From positions 1 through 64,000 of the forward strand of contig JAAAPD010000003.1 in the NCBI GenBank assembly GCA_009908505.1: a stretch of 64,000 nt of DNA, given 5' to 3'. The notes under the pieces are model-generated. The model had not been told where the DNA came from. It saw nothing but the letters and a program-made list of their open reading frames with translations, and did not search any database. The stretch is from Alphaproteobacteria bacterium. Its GTDB lineage: Bacteria > Pseudomonadota > Alphaproteobacteria > Rhodobacterales > Rhodobacteraceae. Shown one piece after another: positions 1 through 9,102 of this stretch; position 1 is the stretch's first letter, and the number at the start of each line of letters is the position of its first letter. Made by a program: the position numbers and the translations under genes.

Positions 1-98
1 ATAGCGGACAGATGGAGCAATCCTTGCTGGGGATGACCTATCTGAACCGCTTCGAACGGATCGAGATCCAGAACGACCGGCTGCTGCTGACGCGCTAG
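1..98 (+). CDS. Retropepsin-like aspartic protease, C-terminal end (partial)
   Basis: Only the last 31 codons are in the window, read in the frame starting at base 3 and ending in TAG at 96-98. The peptide contains SLLGMTYLNRFERIEI and ends LLLTR. This matches the C-terminal strand of the TIGR02281 clan AA (retroviral-like) aspartic proteases, where an LLGM(S/T)(F/Y)L segment follows the catalytic barrel. The catalytic DTG motif lies upstream of the window and cannot be checked. The family call rests on this tail alone, so it is moderate. Confidence 0.6.
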   Translation, partial: SGQMEQSLLGMTYLNRFERIEIQNDRLLLTR

Positions 99-210
99 GG
101 CGGAGGGGCGTGGAAGGGCCGCCGAGCTGTCATGGCTAGATGCCGGCTATCAGTTCGGAGTAGATTTGGCCATCGTCGCGTCTCGCAGCTTCCGGCTTCG
201 ACCTGAGAGC

Positions 211-1275
211 TTAGTTGTAACGTTTTCTAAGTTCCTCGGTCCAAGTGTTCCAAAGGTTGCACTTGGACAAAATCAGAAATCTTGCGACTTGCTGAACGTT
301 GTAGACCTCATAAGGCCCGAGACGATTGGTCTTGGAAGAAAACGCGTGAGCAGTCATTTTGCTGCGCAAGTACTCACAAAAATTGATCGCGTCCGGCACT
401 GAAATCTGGCGATCTCGGACCTCAAAACCATCCGAATGCTCCGAAAGCTGGTTGAGCATTTCATATACCGGCACTTCGGATTGATCACCACGGGTTACCC
501 AATCAATCGTTCTTTCCGGATCAATGCCAGCCTTTCGCAAGCGTGCCTTGAAAGGCTCCAAAACCTCCGGGTTCCACACAAAAGTCCCTTTTCCAATTGA
601 TCGCGGCACCTCAGGGCTCGCTTTGACGCCGAGATCAAGTTCTTCGATCGCCGAATATGCAAGGTTTATCGCCACAGACGTTCCCACGTGCGAGGCAAAA
701 TTGTCGGTGTGTTTTTCAAAAACTTGCCCATGACGAGGGTGCATTGACCACGGCGTCACACATTCGGTTTCGTAACTCTGTGCCAACTTGTGAATGGCAT
801 AAACAAGTTTCTTGTTCCCCCAAGCCTCAGCAGCGATGGCAACCGCGACTGGCAGCGTATGATGGTAGGTAAACCGTTGAAAGAGGCCATCTCTCCGAAA
901 AAGGTTCTCAAAGGTTATCTCCCGATCTGCTTCGTCGTCAGAGAGTTCGAACCCGGCAGTAGGTGGGTTTTTAATAACAGGGAACCCCTCAAGAATGACA
1001 TTCGCTGCGGCGATCAATTGAATAATATTATCAGCCTCGGTCTTCTCTGTCTGAAACAGAAGCAACCTCCCGCCTTGTTGTCCTTTGCGCCGGACACCTA
1101 TGTCCTTTAACGCACTGGCTTGGGATAGTTCGCTAATCCCTCCCCTTGCGGAGAAGGCATATCGCATCGATGGGTCAGGAATGTCCCGTGTGGACCATTT
1201 TGCAGTGGCGCAAATTGAATGGATCAAATCAATTTCATTGGGTCTAAACACAAGGAAGCTACAAAACTCTGGCAT
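211..1275 (-). CDS. Unknown protein, 354 aa, AT-rich, possible HEPN-like C-terminus
   Basis: I do not recognise a named family with certainty. The start is the ATG at 1275 (MPEFCSF), chosen because GGGAGA sits five bases upstream; a longer open frame to 1413 lacks such a site. Composition departs from the neighbours: bases 241-300 have 26 G/C of 60 by my count, while surrounding genes are plainly GC-rich. The C-terminal third carries a helix-like NLAYSAIEEL stretch (about residues 204-213) and R304-S-K-M-T-A-H310, an RX5H arrangement that fits the RX4-6H signature of HEPN domains. No signal peptide or membrane segment is seen. Low GC and an unrelated setting between housekeeping genes suggest acquisition by transfer. 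An RNase or defence role is inference only. Confidence 0.7.
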   Translation of the reverse strand: MPEFCSFLVFRPNEIDLIHSICATAKWSTRDIPDPSMRYAFSARGGISELSQASALKDIGVRRKGQQGGRLLLFQTEKTEADNIIQLIAAANVILEGFPVIKNPPTAGFELSDDEADREITFENLFRRDGLFQRFTYHHTLPVAVAIAAEAWGNKKLVYAIHKLAQSYETECVTPWSMHPRHGQVFEKHTDNFASHVGTSVAINLAYSAIEELDLGVKASPEVPRSIGKGTFVWNPEVLEPFKARLRKAGIDPERTIDWVTRGDQSEVPVYEMLNQLSEHSDGFEVRDRQISVPDAINFCEYLRSKMTAHAFSSKTNRLGPYEVYNVQQVARFLILSKCNLWNTWTEELRKRYN

Positions 1276-1446
1276 TGGTCTCCCATGAAATATGTATGAT
1301 CTGTAATCGTTCGGCCCAACTATGCAAAGCCCGCTCCCTGCGCAGAGCCGCCATTCCCGTGATACCCGCGAACGGCGCTTTGCGCCCTTCGCCACTCTCT
1401 GCAAATGCCGCACGCTGCCCCGAATACAAAAACGGCGGACCAGGTA

Positions 1447-1911
1447 TCACCCGCCCGCCTCGGCCTTCTTTTCCCAGCGGCCGTTTTCCTGCGACCAGTA
1501 TTGCGCGGCGCAGCCCGAAGAGGTCAGCCCTTTCCACTGGTCGCGCGCCACCTGCACCGCTGCGCCGTCATGGCCGTCGAAGATCACGCAGACCCGTGCC
1601 ATCGCCTGCACCTCTTCGGGGCTGACCTCTGCGCCGTCCACGCTCATCACGCAGGTCGGGGCATTCGCGGCGCCCTGTCCGGTTGTCAGAAGGATCGGCT
1701 GGTCGGCATCGTGATCACCGCCGGCCAGCCCGTGCGGCAGGAACCCCTCCTCCGGGCCAAGCCAGAGCGCGGCATCCAGTGCCTCCATCCGGGTGGCCTC
1801 GACGCCCCGGACCTCGATGCACCAGCCCGCCTCGCGCGCCTTGCCCAGCAGCATTGGCAAAACCCGTTCCAGAGGCTGCGTCGTCAGGTGATAGAAATAG
1901 GCCGCGCCCAT
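1447..1911 (-). CDS. holC: DNA polymerase III chi subunit
   Basis: A 154-residue protein beginning MGAAYFYHLTTQPLE, the usual start of alphaproteobacterial HolC. The length fits the family (about 145-155). Chi belongs to the clamp-loader assembly of the replicative polymerase and contacts single-strand binding protein; in many proteobacteria it pairs with psi, but psi is not evident here. The central GLAGGDHDADQPILLT region and a C-terminal WSQENGRWEKK stretch fit the family. It lies four bases after pepA on the same strand, and pepA-holC is a common proteobacterial gene pair, so the two are probably cotranscribed. Confidence 0.9.
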   Translation of the reverse strand: MGAAYFYHLTTQPLERVLPMLLGKAREAGWCIEVRGVEATRMEALDAALWLGPEEGFLPHGLAGGDHDADQPILLTTGQGAANAPTCVMSVDGAEVSPEEVQAMARVCVIFDGHDGAAVQVARDQWKGLTSSGCAAQYWSQENGRWEKKAEAGG

Positions 1912-1915
1912 GGTC

Positions 1916-3382
1916 CTAGCTTTCGAAGCGATCCGCGATCAGCCGGTTGAGCGCCATCACCCCCCAACCCGTCGCGCCCTTGGGGGCAAGCGCCGTGTCC
2001 TTGCTCTGCAGCGCCACGCCCGCGATGTCCAAATGGCACCAGGGCACCTCGTCCTTGACGAAGCGTTTGAGGAACTGCGCGGCGGTGATTGACCCGGCCG
2101 GGCGCCCGCCCACGTTCTTCATGTCGGCGATGCGGCTTTTCAGCTGGTCATCATAGGCCTGCCCCATGGGCAATTGCCAGGCGCCCTCGCCCTCGGCCCC
2201 GGCGGATTTGATGAAATCTTGCGCCAGCTTGTCGTCATTGCCGAAGACACCCGCGTTTTCATGGCCCAGCGCGATGATCATCGCGCCGGTCAGGGTGGCC
2301 AGGTCGATCATGCCCGACGGTTTGAACCGGTCCTGCGCGTACCAGAGCACGTCGGCCAGGACCATGCGCCCCTCGGCATCGGTGTTGATCACCTCAATCG
2401 TGTCGCCTTTCATGGATGTGACAACGTCGCCGGGGCGCGTGGCATTGCCCGAGGGCATGTTTTCCACCAGCCCGACCAGGCCCACCACGTTGGCCTTGGC
2501 CTTGCGCAGCGCCAGCGTGCGCATGACGCCGCTGACAACACCCGCACCGCCCATGTCCATGGTCATCTCTTCCATGCCGGCGGCCGGCTTCAGGCTGATC
2601 CCGCCGGTATCGAAGACGACCCCCTTGCCGACCAGCGCGAAGGGGGCCTCGTCCCCGCCGCCGTTCCATTGCATGACCACCAGCTTGGAGGGGCTGACGC
2701 TGCCCTGCCCCACGGCAAGCAGCGCCCCCATCCCCAGCTTTTCCATGTCGGCCTCTTCGAGGATCTCGACCTCCAGTCCGATTTCCTGCATCGCGGCCAG
2801 GCGGCCGGCGAAATCGTCGGTGGTCAGTACGTTGGCCGGTTCGTTCACCAGGTCGCGGGTGAAGAACACGCCCTCGGCCACGGCGGCCATGGGGGCGGCG
2901 GCGCGGGCCAGATCCTCGGGCTTGGAGGCCATGATATCCACCGGGCCGGGCGCCTCTGCCGGATCGCTCTTGTGGGTTTCGAACCCGTAGCCGCGTAGGG
3001 CCAGGCCAAGCGACAGGTCGGCGCCCCGTCCGGTGCTGCCCAGCATGACCAGCAGATCGCCCGTGCCGCGCGCCTTTGCCAGCTCGGCACCGGCGCGGCG
3101 CGCCTCGTCCACGCTGGCGCGGCGGGGCAGTTTCACCACCAGTGCCGCCTCGGCCGTCATGCCGGCGGGCCAGGCCAGCGTCAGCACGTCCCCGACCCTG
3201 GCCTTCTCGAAACGCTCGCTTTCAGCCAGCCGGGCGACAGCCTTTTTCGTCAGGGAATTCACTTTGCGCGCGCCCTGGTCCAGCTTGCCGTCCGGTGTCA
3301 CGATCACCGCCACGCGGCCCGCGCGGTCGGCCAGCCCCTCAAGGTCGGTTTCGTGAAAGCGAATATCGGCGGGTCGGGACAT
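1916..3382 (-). CDS. pepA: Leucyl aminopeptidase (M17)
   Basis: A 488-residue cytosolic M17 metallo-aminopeptidase that removes N-terminal residues from peptides with two metal ions. The catalytic C-terminal half is intact: VGKGVVFDTGGISLKP carries the metal and catalytic lysine region and NTDAEGRMVLADVL is the family signature (usually NTDAEGRL, here with Met). The start at 3382 (MSRPADIRF) has GAGAGG just upstream; a longer frame to 3421 adds a poorly matching leader. It is divergent from lptF, with about 160 bases for both promoters, and is followed after four bases by holC. PepA in some bacteria also binds DNA; nothing here tests that. Confidence 0.95.
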   Translation of the reverse strand: MSRPADIRFHETDLEGLADRAGRVAVIVTPDGKLDQGARKVNSLTKKAVARLAESERFEKARVGDVLTLAWPAGMTAEAALVVKLPRRASVDEARRAGAELAKARGTGDLLVMLGSTGRGADLSLGLALRGYGFETHKSDPAEAPGPVDIMASKPEDLARAAAPMAAVAEGVFFTRDLVNEPANVLTTDDFAGRLAAMQEIGLEVEILEEADMEKLGMGALLAVGQGSVSPSKLVVMQWNGGGDEAPFALVGKGVVFDTGGISLKPAAGMEEMTMDMGGAGVVSGVMRTLALRKAKANVVGLVGLVENMPSGNATRPGDVVTSMKGDTIEVINTDAEGRMVLADVLWYAQDRFKPSGMIDLATLTGAMIIALGHENAGVFGNDDKLAQDFIKSAGAEGEGAWQLPMGQAYDDQLKSRIADMKNVGGRPAGSITAAQFLKRFVKDEVPWCHLDIAGVALQSKDTALAPKGATGWGVMALNRLIADRFES

Positions 3383-3540
3383 GGGGCCTCTCCTGTGCTG
3401 GGGATGTGGGATGCTGCGCAATAGGTAGCCTGCCCCCCGCCGGATGGCCAGAGAGCACTTGGGTTGCCCGGAAAACTGATATAGCGTCCGGCCACTGCCA
3501 GGAAGGGCCGCGCGCCCAAGACGAAACGGGGGAAAACCAG

Positions 3541-4677
3541 GTGCCGCGACTCGACCGCTACATGCTGTCGCAATTCTTCACCGTTTTCGGCTTTTTCTCT
3601 CTGGTTCTCGTGCTGATGTACTGGATCAACCAGGCGGTGCAGCTCTTCGACCAGATCATCGCGGACGGGCAATCGGCCTGGGTGTTTCTGGAATTGACCG
3701 CGCTGTCACTGCCCGCTCTGATCCAGCTTGTCCTGCCGCTGGCGGCCTTCGCCGCCTCGGTCTATGTCACCAACCGCATGGCCTCGGAAAGCGAACTGGT
3801 CGTGGTCCAGGCCACGGGGTATTCGGCCTTTCGGCTGGCCCGGCCGGTACTGATCTTCGGGGCGATCGTGGCCGGGATGCTGCTGATCCTGTCGCATGTG
3901 CTGGTCCCGCTCAGCCAGAGCCGGCTGATCGAGCGCCAGGCCGAGATTTCGCGCAGCCTGTCGGCCCGGCTGCTGACCGAGGGGCAATTCATGTCGCCCT
4001 CGGCCGGTGTCACGCTCTTCGTGCGCGACGTCACCCCCGAGGGCGAGTTGCGCGACGTCTTCCTGTCCGACAGCCGCCGCGAGGACCGCCATATCGGCTA
4101 CACCGCCAGCCGGGCCTTCCTGGTGCGGGCCGAGGCGGGGCCGCAGCTTGTGATGATCGACGGGCTGGCCCAGACACTCGACCATGACAGCCAACGCCTT
4201 TTCACGACGCGGTTCGACGATTTCGCCTATGACGTGTCGGCCCTGATCCCCGAGGTCGGCGACAGGCGGCGCGCGGTGCAGGAGGTCGCCACCTTCGAAC
4301 TGCTGTCGCCCGATGCCGCGTTGCAAGAGGAAACCCGGCGCGGCGCCGCCTACCTGCTCCATGCGGGCCATGAACGTTTCGCCCAGCCGTTCACCGCGCT
4401 GGCCGCGGCATTCCTGGGGTTCGCGGCGCTGCTGGTGGGGGGCTTCAGCCGGTTCGGCCTTTGGCAGCAGATCCTCGGCGCGGTGGCGTTGGTGGTGGTC
4501 ATGAAATCCATCGAAAGCCTTGGAATGGGCGCGGCGCGGGCCTCGGTTTCGGCCTGGCCGCTGTCCTATGCCGGTGTCGCGTTCGGCATTGCGGCGGGGC
4601 TGGTGCTGCTTTTCGTCAGCACGCGACCCTACCTGCTGCGCCGCCGGCCCACCCTGCCCGCGGGGGCCGGTGCATGA
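3541..4677 (+). CDS. lptF: LPS export ABC transporter permease LptF
   Basis: A 378-residue inner-membrane subunit of the LptB2FG exporter that extracts lipopolysaccharide from the inner membrane and passes it to the periplasmic bridge. It has the YjgP/YjgQ layout: N-terminal membrane helices, a soluble periplasmic middle of about 170 residues and C-terminal helices (FTALAAAFLGFAALLVGGF onward). I chose the GTG start at 3541 (MPRLDRYMLSQFF) because GGGGAA precedes it and it matches the MPRxDRYxLSQ start common in relatives; an ATG seven codons later is the alternative. It is first of the operon and its stop overlaps the lptG start (ATGA). Confidence 0.93.
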   Translation: MPRLDRYMLSQFFTVFGFFSLVLVLMYWINQAVQLFDQIIADGQSAWVFLELTALSLPALIQLVLPLAAFAASVYVTNRMASESELVVVQATGYSAFRLARPVLIFGAIVAGMLLILSHVLVPLSQSRLIERQAEISRSLSARLLTEGQFMSPSAGVTLFVRDVTPEGELRDVFLSDSRREDRHIGYTASRAFLVRAEAGPQLVMIDGLAQTLDHDSQRLFTTRFDDFAYDVSALIPEVGDRRRAVQEVATFELLSPDAALQEETRRGAAYLLHAGHERFAQPFTALAAAFLGFAALLVGGFSRFGLWQQILGAVALVVVMKSIESLGMGAARASVSAWPLSYAGVAFGIAAGLVLLFVSTRPYLLRRRPTLPAGAGA

Positions 4678-5771
4678 TCTTGTTCCGCTACCTCTCGCGC
4701 CGCTTTCTGATCACCTTCGGCAGCACCTTCGCGGTCTTCCTGCTGCTCAACGGCTTCATCGACCTGGTCGAACAGGGCCGGCGCTTTGCGCGGACCGAGG
4801 CCGGGTTCGCGCAGATCCTCGGCCTGACCCTTCTGAACCTGCCCCAGGCCCTCTACCAGATGCTACCGCTGATCACCGTGCTCAGCGCGATCGCGCTCTT
4901 TCTTCGGCTGTCGCGAACCTCGGAACTGGTGGTCACACGGGCCGCCGGGCGGTCTGCGCTGCGCGCATTGCAGGGACCGCTGCTGGTGACCCTGGTGATC
5001 GGCATCGCGGCGGTCGCGCTCTTCAATCCCATCGTTGCGGCGACGCTGAAGGAATACGAGGACCGGTCCTCGGGGCTACGCCAGAACCCATCCAGCATCC
5101 TGTCGATCTCCGATGACGGGCTTTGGCTGCGCCAGGGCGACGCGGACCGGCAGACCGTGATCCGCGCCGAGGCGACCAACCTTGATGGCACGGTTCTGCA
5201 GGATGTGACCTTCATCACCTTCACCAGGGCCGGCGGGCCGGTCCGCCGGATCGAGGCGGCGGCGGCGGAACTGACCGACGGGGCGTGGGACCTGACCGAG
5301 GCCAAGAGTTGGCCGCTCTCAGACAGCCGCGTGGCCGAACGCTGGGCCACCACGCATCCCAGCTTGCGCATCCCCTCGACCCTGTCGGCCGACCAGATCC
5401 GCGACAGTTTCGGCACACCCAGCTCGATCCCGGTCTGGGACCTGCCGGCCTTCATCGACCGGCTGGAACAGGCGGGCTTTTCCGCGCTGCGCCACCGGGT
5501 GTGGTTCCAGATGGAACTGGCCCAGCCGCTCTTCCTGTGCGCCATGGTGCTGATCGCCGCCGGGTTCACCATGCGCCACCAGCGCGGGCGTCGCGTGGGC
5601 CTTCTGGTGCTGACGGCGGTGATCCTGAGTTTCGGGCTCTATTTCCTGCGCAATTTCGCGCAGATCCTGGGCGATAACGGCCAGATCCCCGTGACGCTGG
5701 CCGCCTGGGCGCCACCGCTGGCGGGAATCGCGGCCTCGATGGGGCTGCTATTGCACCTGGAGGACGGATGA
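4674..5771 (+). CDS. lptG: LPS export ABC transporter permease LptG
   Basis: A 365-residue partner of LptF with the same architecture: N-terminal helices (ITFGSTFAVFLLLNGFIDLVEQ), a polar periplasmic domain and a C-terminal helical bundle. The segment SRTSELVVTRAAGRS matches the cytoplasmic coupling region that touches LptB. The start ATG overlaps the lptF stop by four bases and its own stop overlaps the lptD start by four bases, so translation of the three is probably coupled. No lptB, lptA or lptC is in the window. Confidence 0.94.
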   Translation: MILFRYLSRRFLITFGSTFAVFLLLNGFIDLVEQGRRFARTEAGFAQILGLTLLNLPQALYQMLPLITVLSAIALFLRLSRTSELVVTRAAGRSALRALQGPLLVTLVIGIAAVALFNPIVAATLKEYEDRSSGLRQNPSSILSISDDGLWLRQGDADRQTVIRAEATNLDGTVLQDVTFITFTRAGGPVRRIEAAAAELTDGAWDLTEAKSWPLSDSRVAERWATTHPSLRIPSTLSADQIRDSFGTPSSIPVWDLPAFIDRLEQAGFSALRHRVWFQMELAQPLFLCAMVLIAAGFTMRHQRGRRVGLLVLTAVILSFGLYFLRNFAQILGDNGQIPVTLAAWAPPLAGIAASMGLLLHLEDG

Positions 5772-7876
5772 TGTTGCGGCATCTGCTGGCCTTGGTGTTT
5801 TGGCTCTGGGCCGTGCCGGGGGCCGCGCAGCCGCAAGAGCCGGCCACGCTGGTGGCCGACCGGGTGCTGGTGCCCGCCGGCGGCGACCAGTTGATCGCCG
5901 AGGGCAATGTCGAGGTCTTTCATGACGGCACGCGCCTGTCTGCGGCCCGCATCGCCTATGACCGTGCCAGCGACCGGCTGACCATCACCGGGCCGATCTT
6001 CATCCGCACCGCCGGGGGCGAGATCCTGACGGCCGAGCGCGCCAGCCTGGATGCAAGGTTGGAAAGCGGCCTGCTGCGCGGCGCCCGGCTGATCCTGGAT
6101 GAGCGGCTACAACTGGCGGCGGACCGGATCGACCGGGTCGATAGCCGCTATACCCAGCTGACCCGAAGCGCCGCGACCTCTTGCCGGGTCTGCGACGACG
6201 GACGCCCGCCATTGTGGGAAATCCGGGCCCAGCGCGTGATCCATGACAGCGAGGCGCGCCAGCTCTATTTCGATAATGCCCAGTTCCGCGTATACGACAT
6301 GCCGATCTTCTGGCTGCCGCGCATGCGCCTGCCGGACCCGACCCTGACCCGCGCCACGGGGCTTCTGATTCCCGAGCCGCGCGCCACGGATCAGCTGGGG
6401 CTGGGCATCAAGCTGCCCTATTTCATCCGGCTGGGCGATCACCGCGACCTGACGCTGACGCCCTACCTGTCGCCCGAGACCATGACGCTGGAGGCGCGCT
6501 ATCGCCAGGCCTTCCTGAATGGCGCGATCGAGGTCCGCGGCGGAGTCACGAACGATACCCTGTTCGATACGCCGCGCGGCTACCTGTTCGCCGACGGCGC
6601 CTTCCGGCTGAAGAATGGCGGCATCCTGCGCTTCGACGTGGAATCGGCCTCGGATGATGCCTACCTGCTGGATTACGGCATCAGCGGCGCCGACCGGCTG
6701 GACAGCGCCCTCAGCTATACCCGGGTCGAGGATCGGCAATTGCGCCGCGCCAACGTGACGGTCTACCAGAGCCTGCGCGCGGCCGAGGACAACGACCGCC
6801 TGCCACCACTGGTGGCCGAGGCGGCCTGGGAACGCCGCACCACCCCGCCGATCGGCGGCACGCTGACCTTCGGCGCCACGCTCGAGGGGCATTTGCGCAC
6901 GCTCGATGCGGGGCCCGACGGGCTGGGCGACACCCTGCGGGCCGGGGCAACGCTGGACTGGCACCGCGCCACCGTCACCCGCCCCGGGCTGGTGGTCGAG
7001 ACACGGGCCGGGCTGCGGGTGGACCATTACACCTTTTCCGACGATGCGCTGGCCGACGACACGACCCGTGCCGCGATTCAGCTGGCCACCACCCTTCGCT
7101 ATCCGCTGATCCGGCCGGGGCCGCGGGCCACCCATGTCCTGGAACCGGTGGTGCAGCTGGCCTGGTCCGACCTGTCGGGCGGCGCCGTGCCCAACGAGGA
7201 CAGCACCACCGCCGAGTTCGACCGGGCCAGCCTGCTGTCGCTGTCGCGGTTTCCCGGCGAGGATGCCACCGAAACCGGCGCCCGCGCGGCGCTGGGGCTG
7301 AGCTGGGCGCGGCGCGGCGAAGGCGGCTGGAACAGCCGTCTGACCTTTGGCCGCGTGCTGCGGGACCGGGCCGCGCCGGGGTTCACCCATACCTCCGGCC
7401 TGGACGGCACCGCCTCGGACTGGCTGATCGCCGCCGCGCTGCAAAGCCCCGACGGCCTAGCGCTTGAGGGCCGCACGCTCTTGGACGACGCGGCCCAGGT
7501 CACCCGCGCCGAGGCCCTGCTGGACTGGACCAATGCCCGGATCAACCTGAGCGCCGGCTACATTTTTCTGCCCCCCGACACCCGGGAAAACCGGACGGAC
7601 GCGGTCCGCGAGGTCAGCTTCGACGGCGATTACCGGTTCAACGACAACTGGTCGGCCGGGCTGGAGATGCGCTATGATCTGGCCGCCGGGTCGCCATCCC
7701 GGGCGGGTCTGGATATCGGCTGGCGCAATGAATGCGTCACGGTCGATTTTTCGGTGTCGCGCCGCTTCACGTCTTCGACTAGTGTGCAACCGACAACCGA
7801 TTTCGGCTTGCTGGTTGGGCTTACGGGGTTTTCCACCGGGCGCACGGGCGCCGCGCCCCGGGCCTGCCAGGACTGA
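5768..7876 (+). CDS. lptD: LPS-assembly outer-membrane protein LptD
   Basis: A 702-residue outer-membrane translocon for lipopolysaccharide. The N-terminus has a signal peptide ending near GAAQPQEP, then an OstA/LptA-like jellyroll (LVADRVLVPAGGDQLIAEGNVEVFHDGTRL, residues about 29-58) and a long beta-barrel region with SCRVCDDGRPPLWEIRA, typical of alphaproteobacterial LptD. Tandem ATGs at 5768 and 5771 leave the exact start open by one codon. No lptE is seen nearby. It sits between the permease genes and the surA chaperone gene, so export, insertion and barrel folding functions are combined in one operon. Confidence 0.93.
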   Translation: MMLRHLLALVFWLWAVPGAAQPQEPATLVADRVLVPAGGDQLIAEGNVEVFHDGTRLSAARIAYDRASDRLTITGPIFIRTAGGEILTAERASLDARLESGLLRGARLILDERLQLAADRIDRVDSRYTQLTRSAATSCRVCDDGRPPLWEIRAQRVIHDSEARQLYFDNAQFRVYDMPIFWLPRMRLPDPTLTRATGLLIPEPRATDQLGLGIKLPYFIRLGDHRDLTLTPYLSPETMTLEARYRQAFLNGAIEVRGGVTNDTLFDTPRGYLFADGAFRLKNGGILRFDVESASDDAYLLDYGISGADRLDSALSYTRVEDRQLRRANVTVYQSLRAAEDNDRLPPLVAEAAWERRTTPPIGGTLTFGATLEGHLRTLDAGPDGLGDTLRAGATLDWHRATVTRPGLVVETRAGLRVDHYTFSDDALADDTTRAAIQLATTLRYPLIRPGPRATHVLEPVVQLAWSDLSGGAVPNEDSTTAEFDRASLLSLSRFPGEDATETGARAALGLSWARRGEGGWNSRLTFGRVLRDRAAPGFTHTSGLDGTASDWLIAAALQSPDGLALEGRTLLDDAAQVTRAEALLDWTNARINLSAGYIFLPPDTRENRTDAVREVSFDGDYRFNDNWSAGLEMRYDLAAGSPSRAGLDIGWRNECVTVDFSVSRRFTSSTSVQPTTDFGLLVGLTGFSTGRTGAAPRACQD

Positions 7877-7902
7877 GACACTGACCAAACCAAGAGGTTC
7901 CA

Positions 7903-9102
7903 ATGCGTGCCCTTCTGTCGCTGATCGCCCTTTTCGCCACCCTGGCCCTGCCGGCCCTGGCGCAGTTCTCGCCGGCGATCACGGTGAATGACAAGGTCAT
8001 CACCCAGTACGAGATCGATCAGCGCGCCCGGATGCTGCGCGTGTTCCGCAGCCCCGGCAACGTGGCCGAGCTGGCCCGCGAACAGCTGGTCGAGGAACGT
8101 CTGAAGGACCAGGCGTTGGACGAGGCCGGGCTGCGCCTGACCGACGAGGGCCTGCAACGGGCGATGGAGGAATTCGCCGGCCGCGCCAACCAGGAGCTGG
8201 ACCAGTTCCTGACCGTGCTGGCCCAGAACGGGGTGGACGAGCAAACGCTGCGCGACTTCGTGCGCATCAACGTGACATGGCGCGACTTCATCCGGTCGCG
8301 CTACGGTGATCGCGCCCAGATCACCGAGGCCGAGGTCGACCGCGCCCTGGGCCAGTCCGAAGGGGGCGCCGGGATCGAGGTGCTTTTGAACGAGATCATC
8401 ATTCCCGCCCCGCCGCCCGAGGCCGCCCGCGCCATGGCCACTGCCGAACGCATCAGCGAGATCACCTCTTTCGCCGCCTTCGAGGCCGAGGCGCGCCGAG
8501 TGTCGGCCCTGCCCTCGCGCGACCGCGGCGGGCGGTTGAACTGGCTGCCGATCAGCAATTTTCCCGCCGCGCTGCGGCCGATCTTCCTGGGACTCGCCCC
8601 GGGCGAAGTGACCGACCCGCTGCCCATCGAGAACGGCGTCGCCCTGTTCCAGCTGCGCGACGTGCGCGAGGTGCCCCGCACCGAGGCGGCCCCGGCGGCC
8701 ATCGAATACGCCGCCTATTTCATCGATGGCGGCCTGTCGGACCAGGCCATCGCCCGGGCACAGAGGATCGCCGGACAGGTCGATACCTGCGACGATCTTT
8801 ACGGCGTGGCCCAGGGCCAGCCCCCCGAGGTTCTGCAACGCGACGCGCTGCCGCCGGCCGAGATTCCGCAGGACGTGGCACTGGAACTGGCCAAGCTGGA
8901 TGCCGGGGAAACCTCCTACGGGCTGACCCGGGCCAATGGCGAAACGCTGGTCTTCCTGATGCTGTGCGGGCGCACCCCCGCGCTGGAGACCGAGCAGGAC
9001 CGCGACGCGATCCGCAACCAGCTGCGCTCGCAGCGACTGGCGGGCTATGCGGACGCGCTGCTGGCGGAACTGCGCGCCTCGGCCCGCATCGTCGAGAACT
9101 GA
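7903..9102 (+). CDS. surA: SurA-type periplasmic chaperone / peptidyl-prolyl isomerase
   Basis: A 399-residue periplasmic protein. Residues 1-20 form a signal peptide ending PALAQF. An N-terminal SurA chaperone region follows (ITVNDKVITQYEIDQRARML, about residues 26-45), then one parvulin-like domain around residues 165-260 (SALPSRDRGGRLNWLP, LGLAPGEVTDPLPIENGVALFQLRDVRE). E. coli SurA has two parvulin domains, so this is the shorter alphaproteobacterial form. It delivers outer-membrane barrel proteins; LptD is a known SurA client in E. coli. AAGAGG precedes the ATG, and its TGA shares one base with the pdxA start. Confidence 0.9.
   Translation: MRALLSLIALFATLALPALAQFSPAITVNDKVITQYEIDQRARMLRVFRSPGNVAELAREQLVEERLKDQALDEAGLRLTDEGLQRAMEEFAGRANQELDQFLTVLAQNGVDEQTLRDFVRINVTWRDFIRSRYGDRAQITEAEVDRALGQSEGGAGIEVLLNEIIIPAPPPEAARAMATAERISEITSFAAFEAEARRVSALPSRDRGGRLNWLPISNFPAALRPIFLGLAPGEVTDPLPIENGVALFQLRDVREVPRTEAAPAAIEYAAYFIDGGLSDQAIARAQRIAGQVDTCDDLYGVAQGQPPEVLQRDALPPAEIPQDVALELAKLDAGETSYGLTRANGETLVFLMLCGRTPALETEQDRDAIRNQLRSQRLAGYADALLAELRASARIVEN

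Noticed and set aside
1360-1450. GTGATACC and GGTATCAC flanking about 80 bases as possible mobile-element ends
   Set aside because: Only eight bases long, no transposase and no target duplication seen; chance is the simpler explanation.
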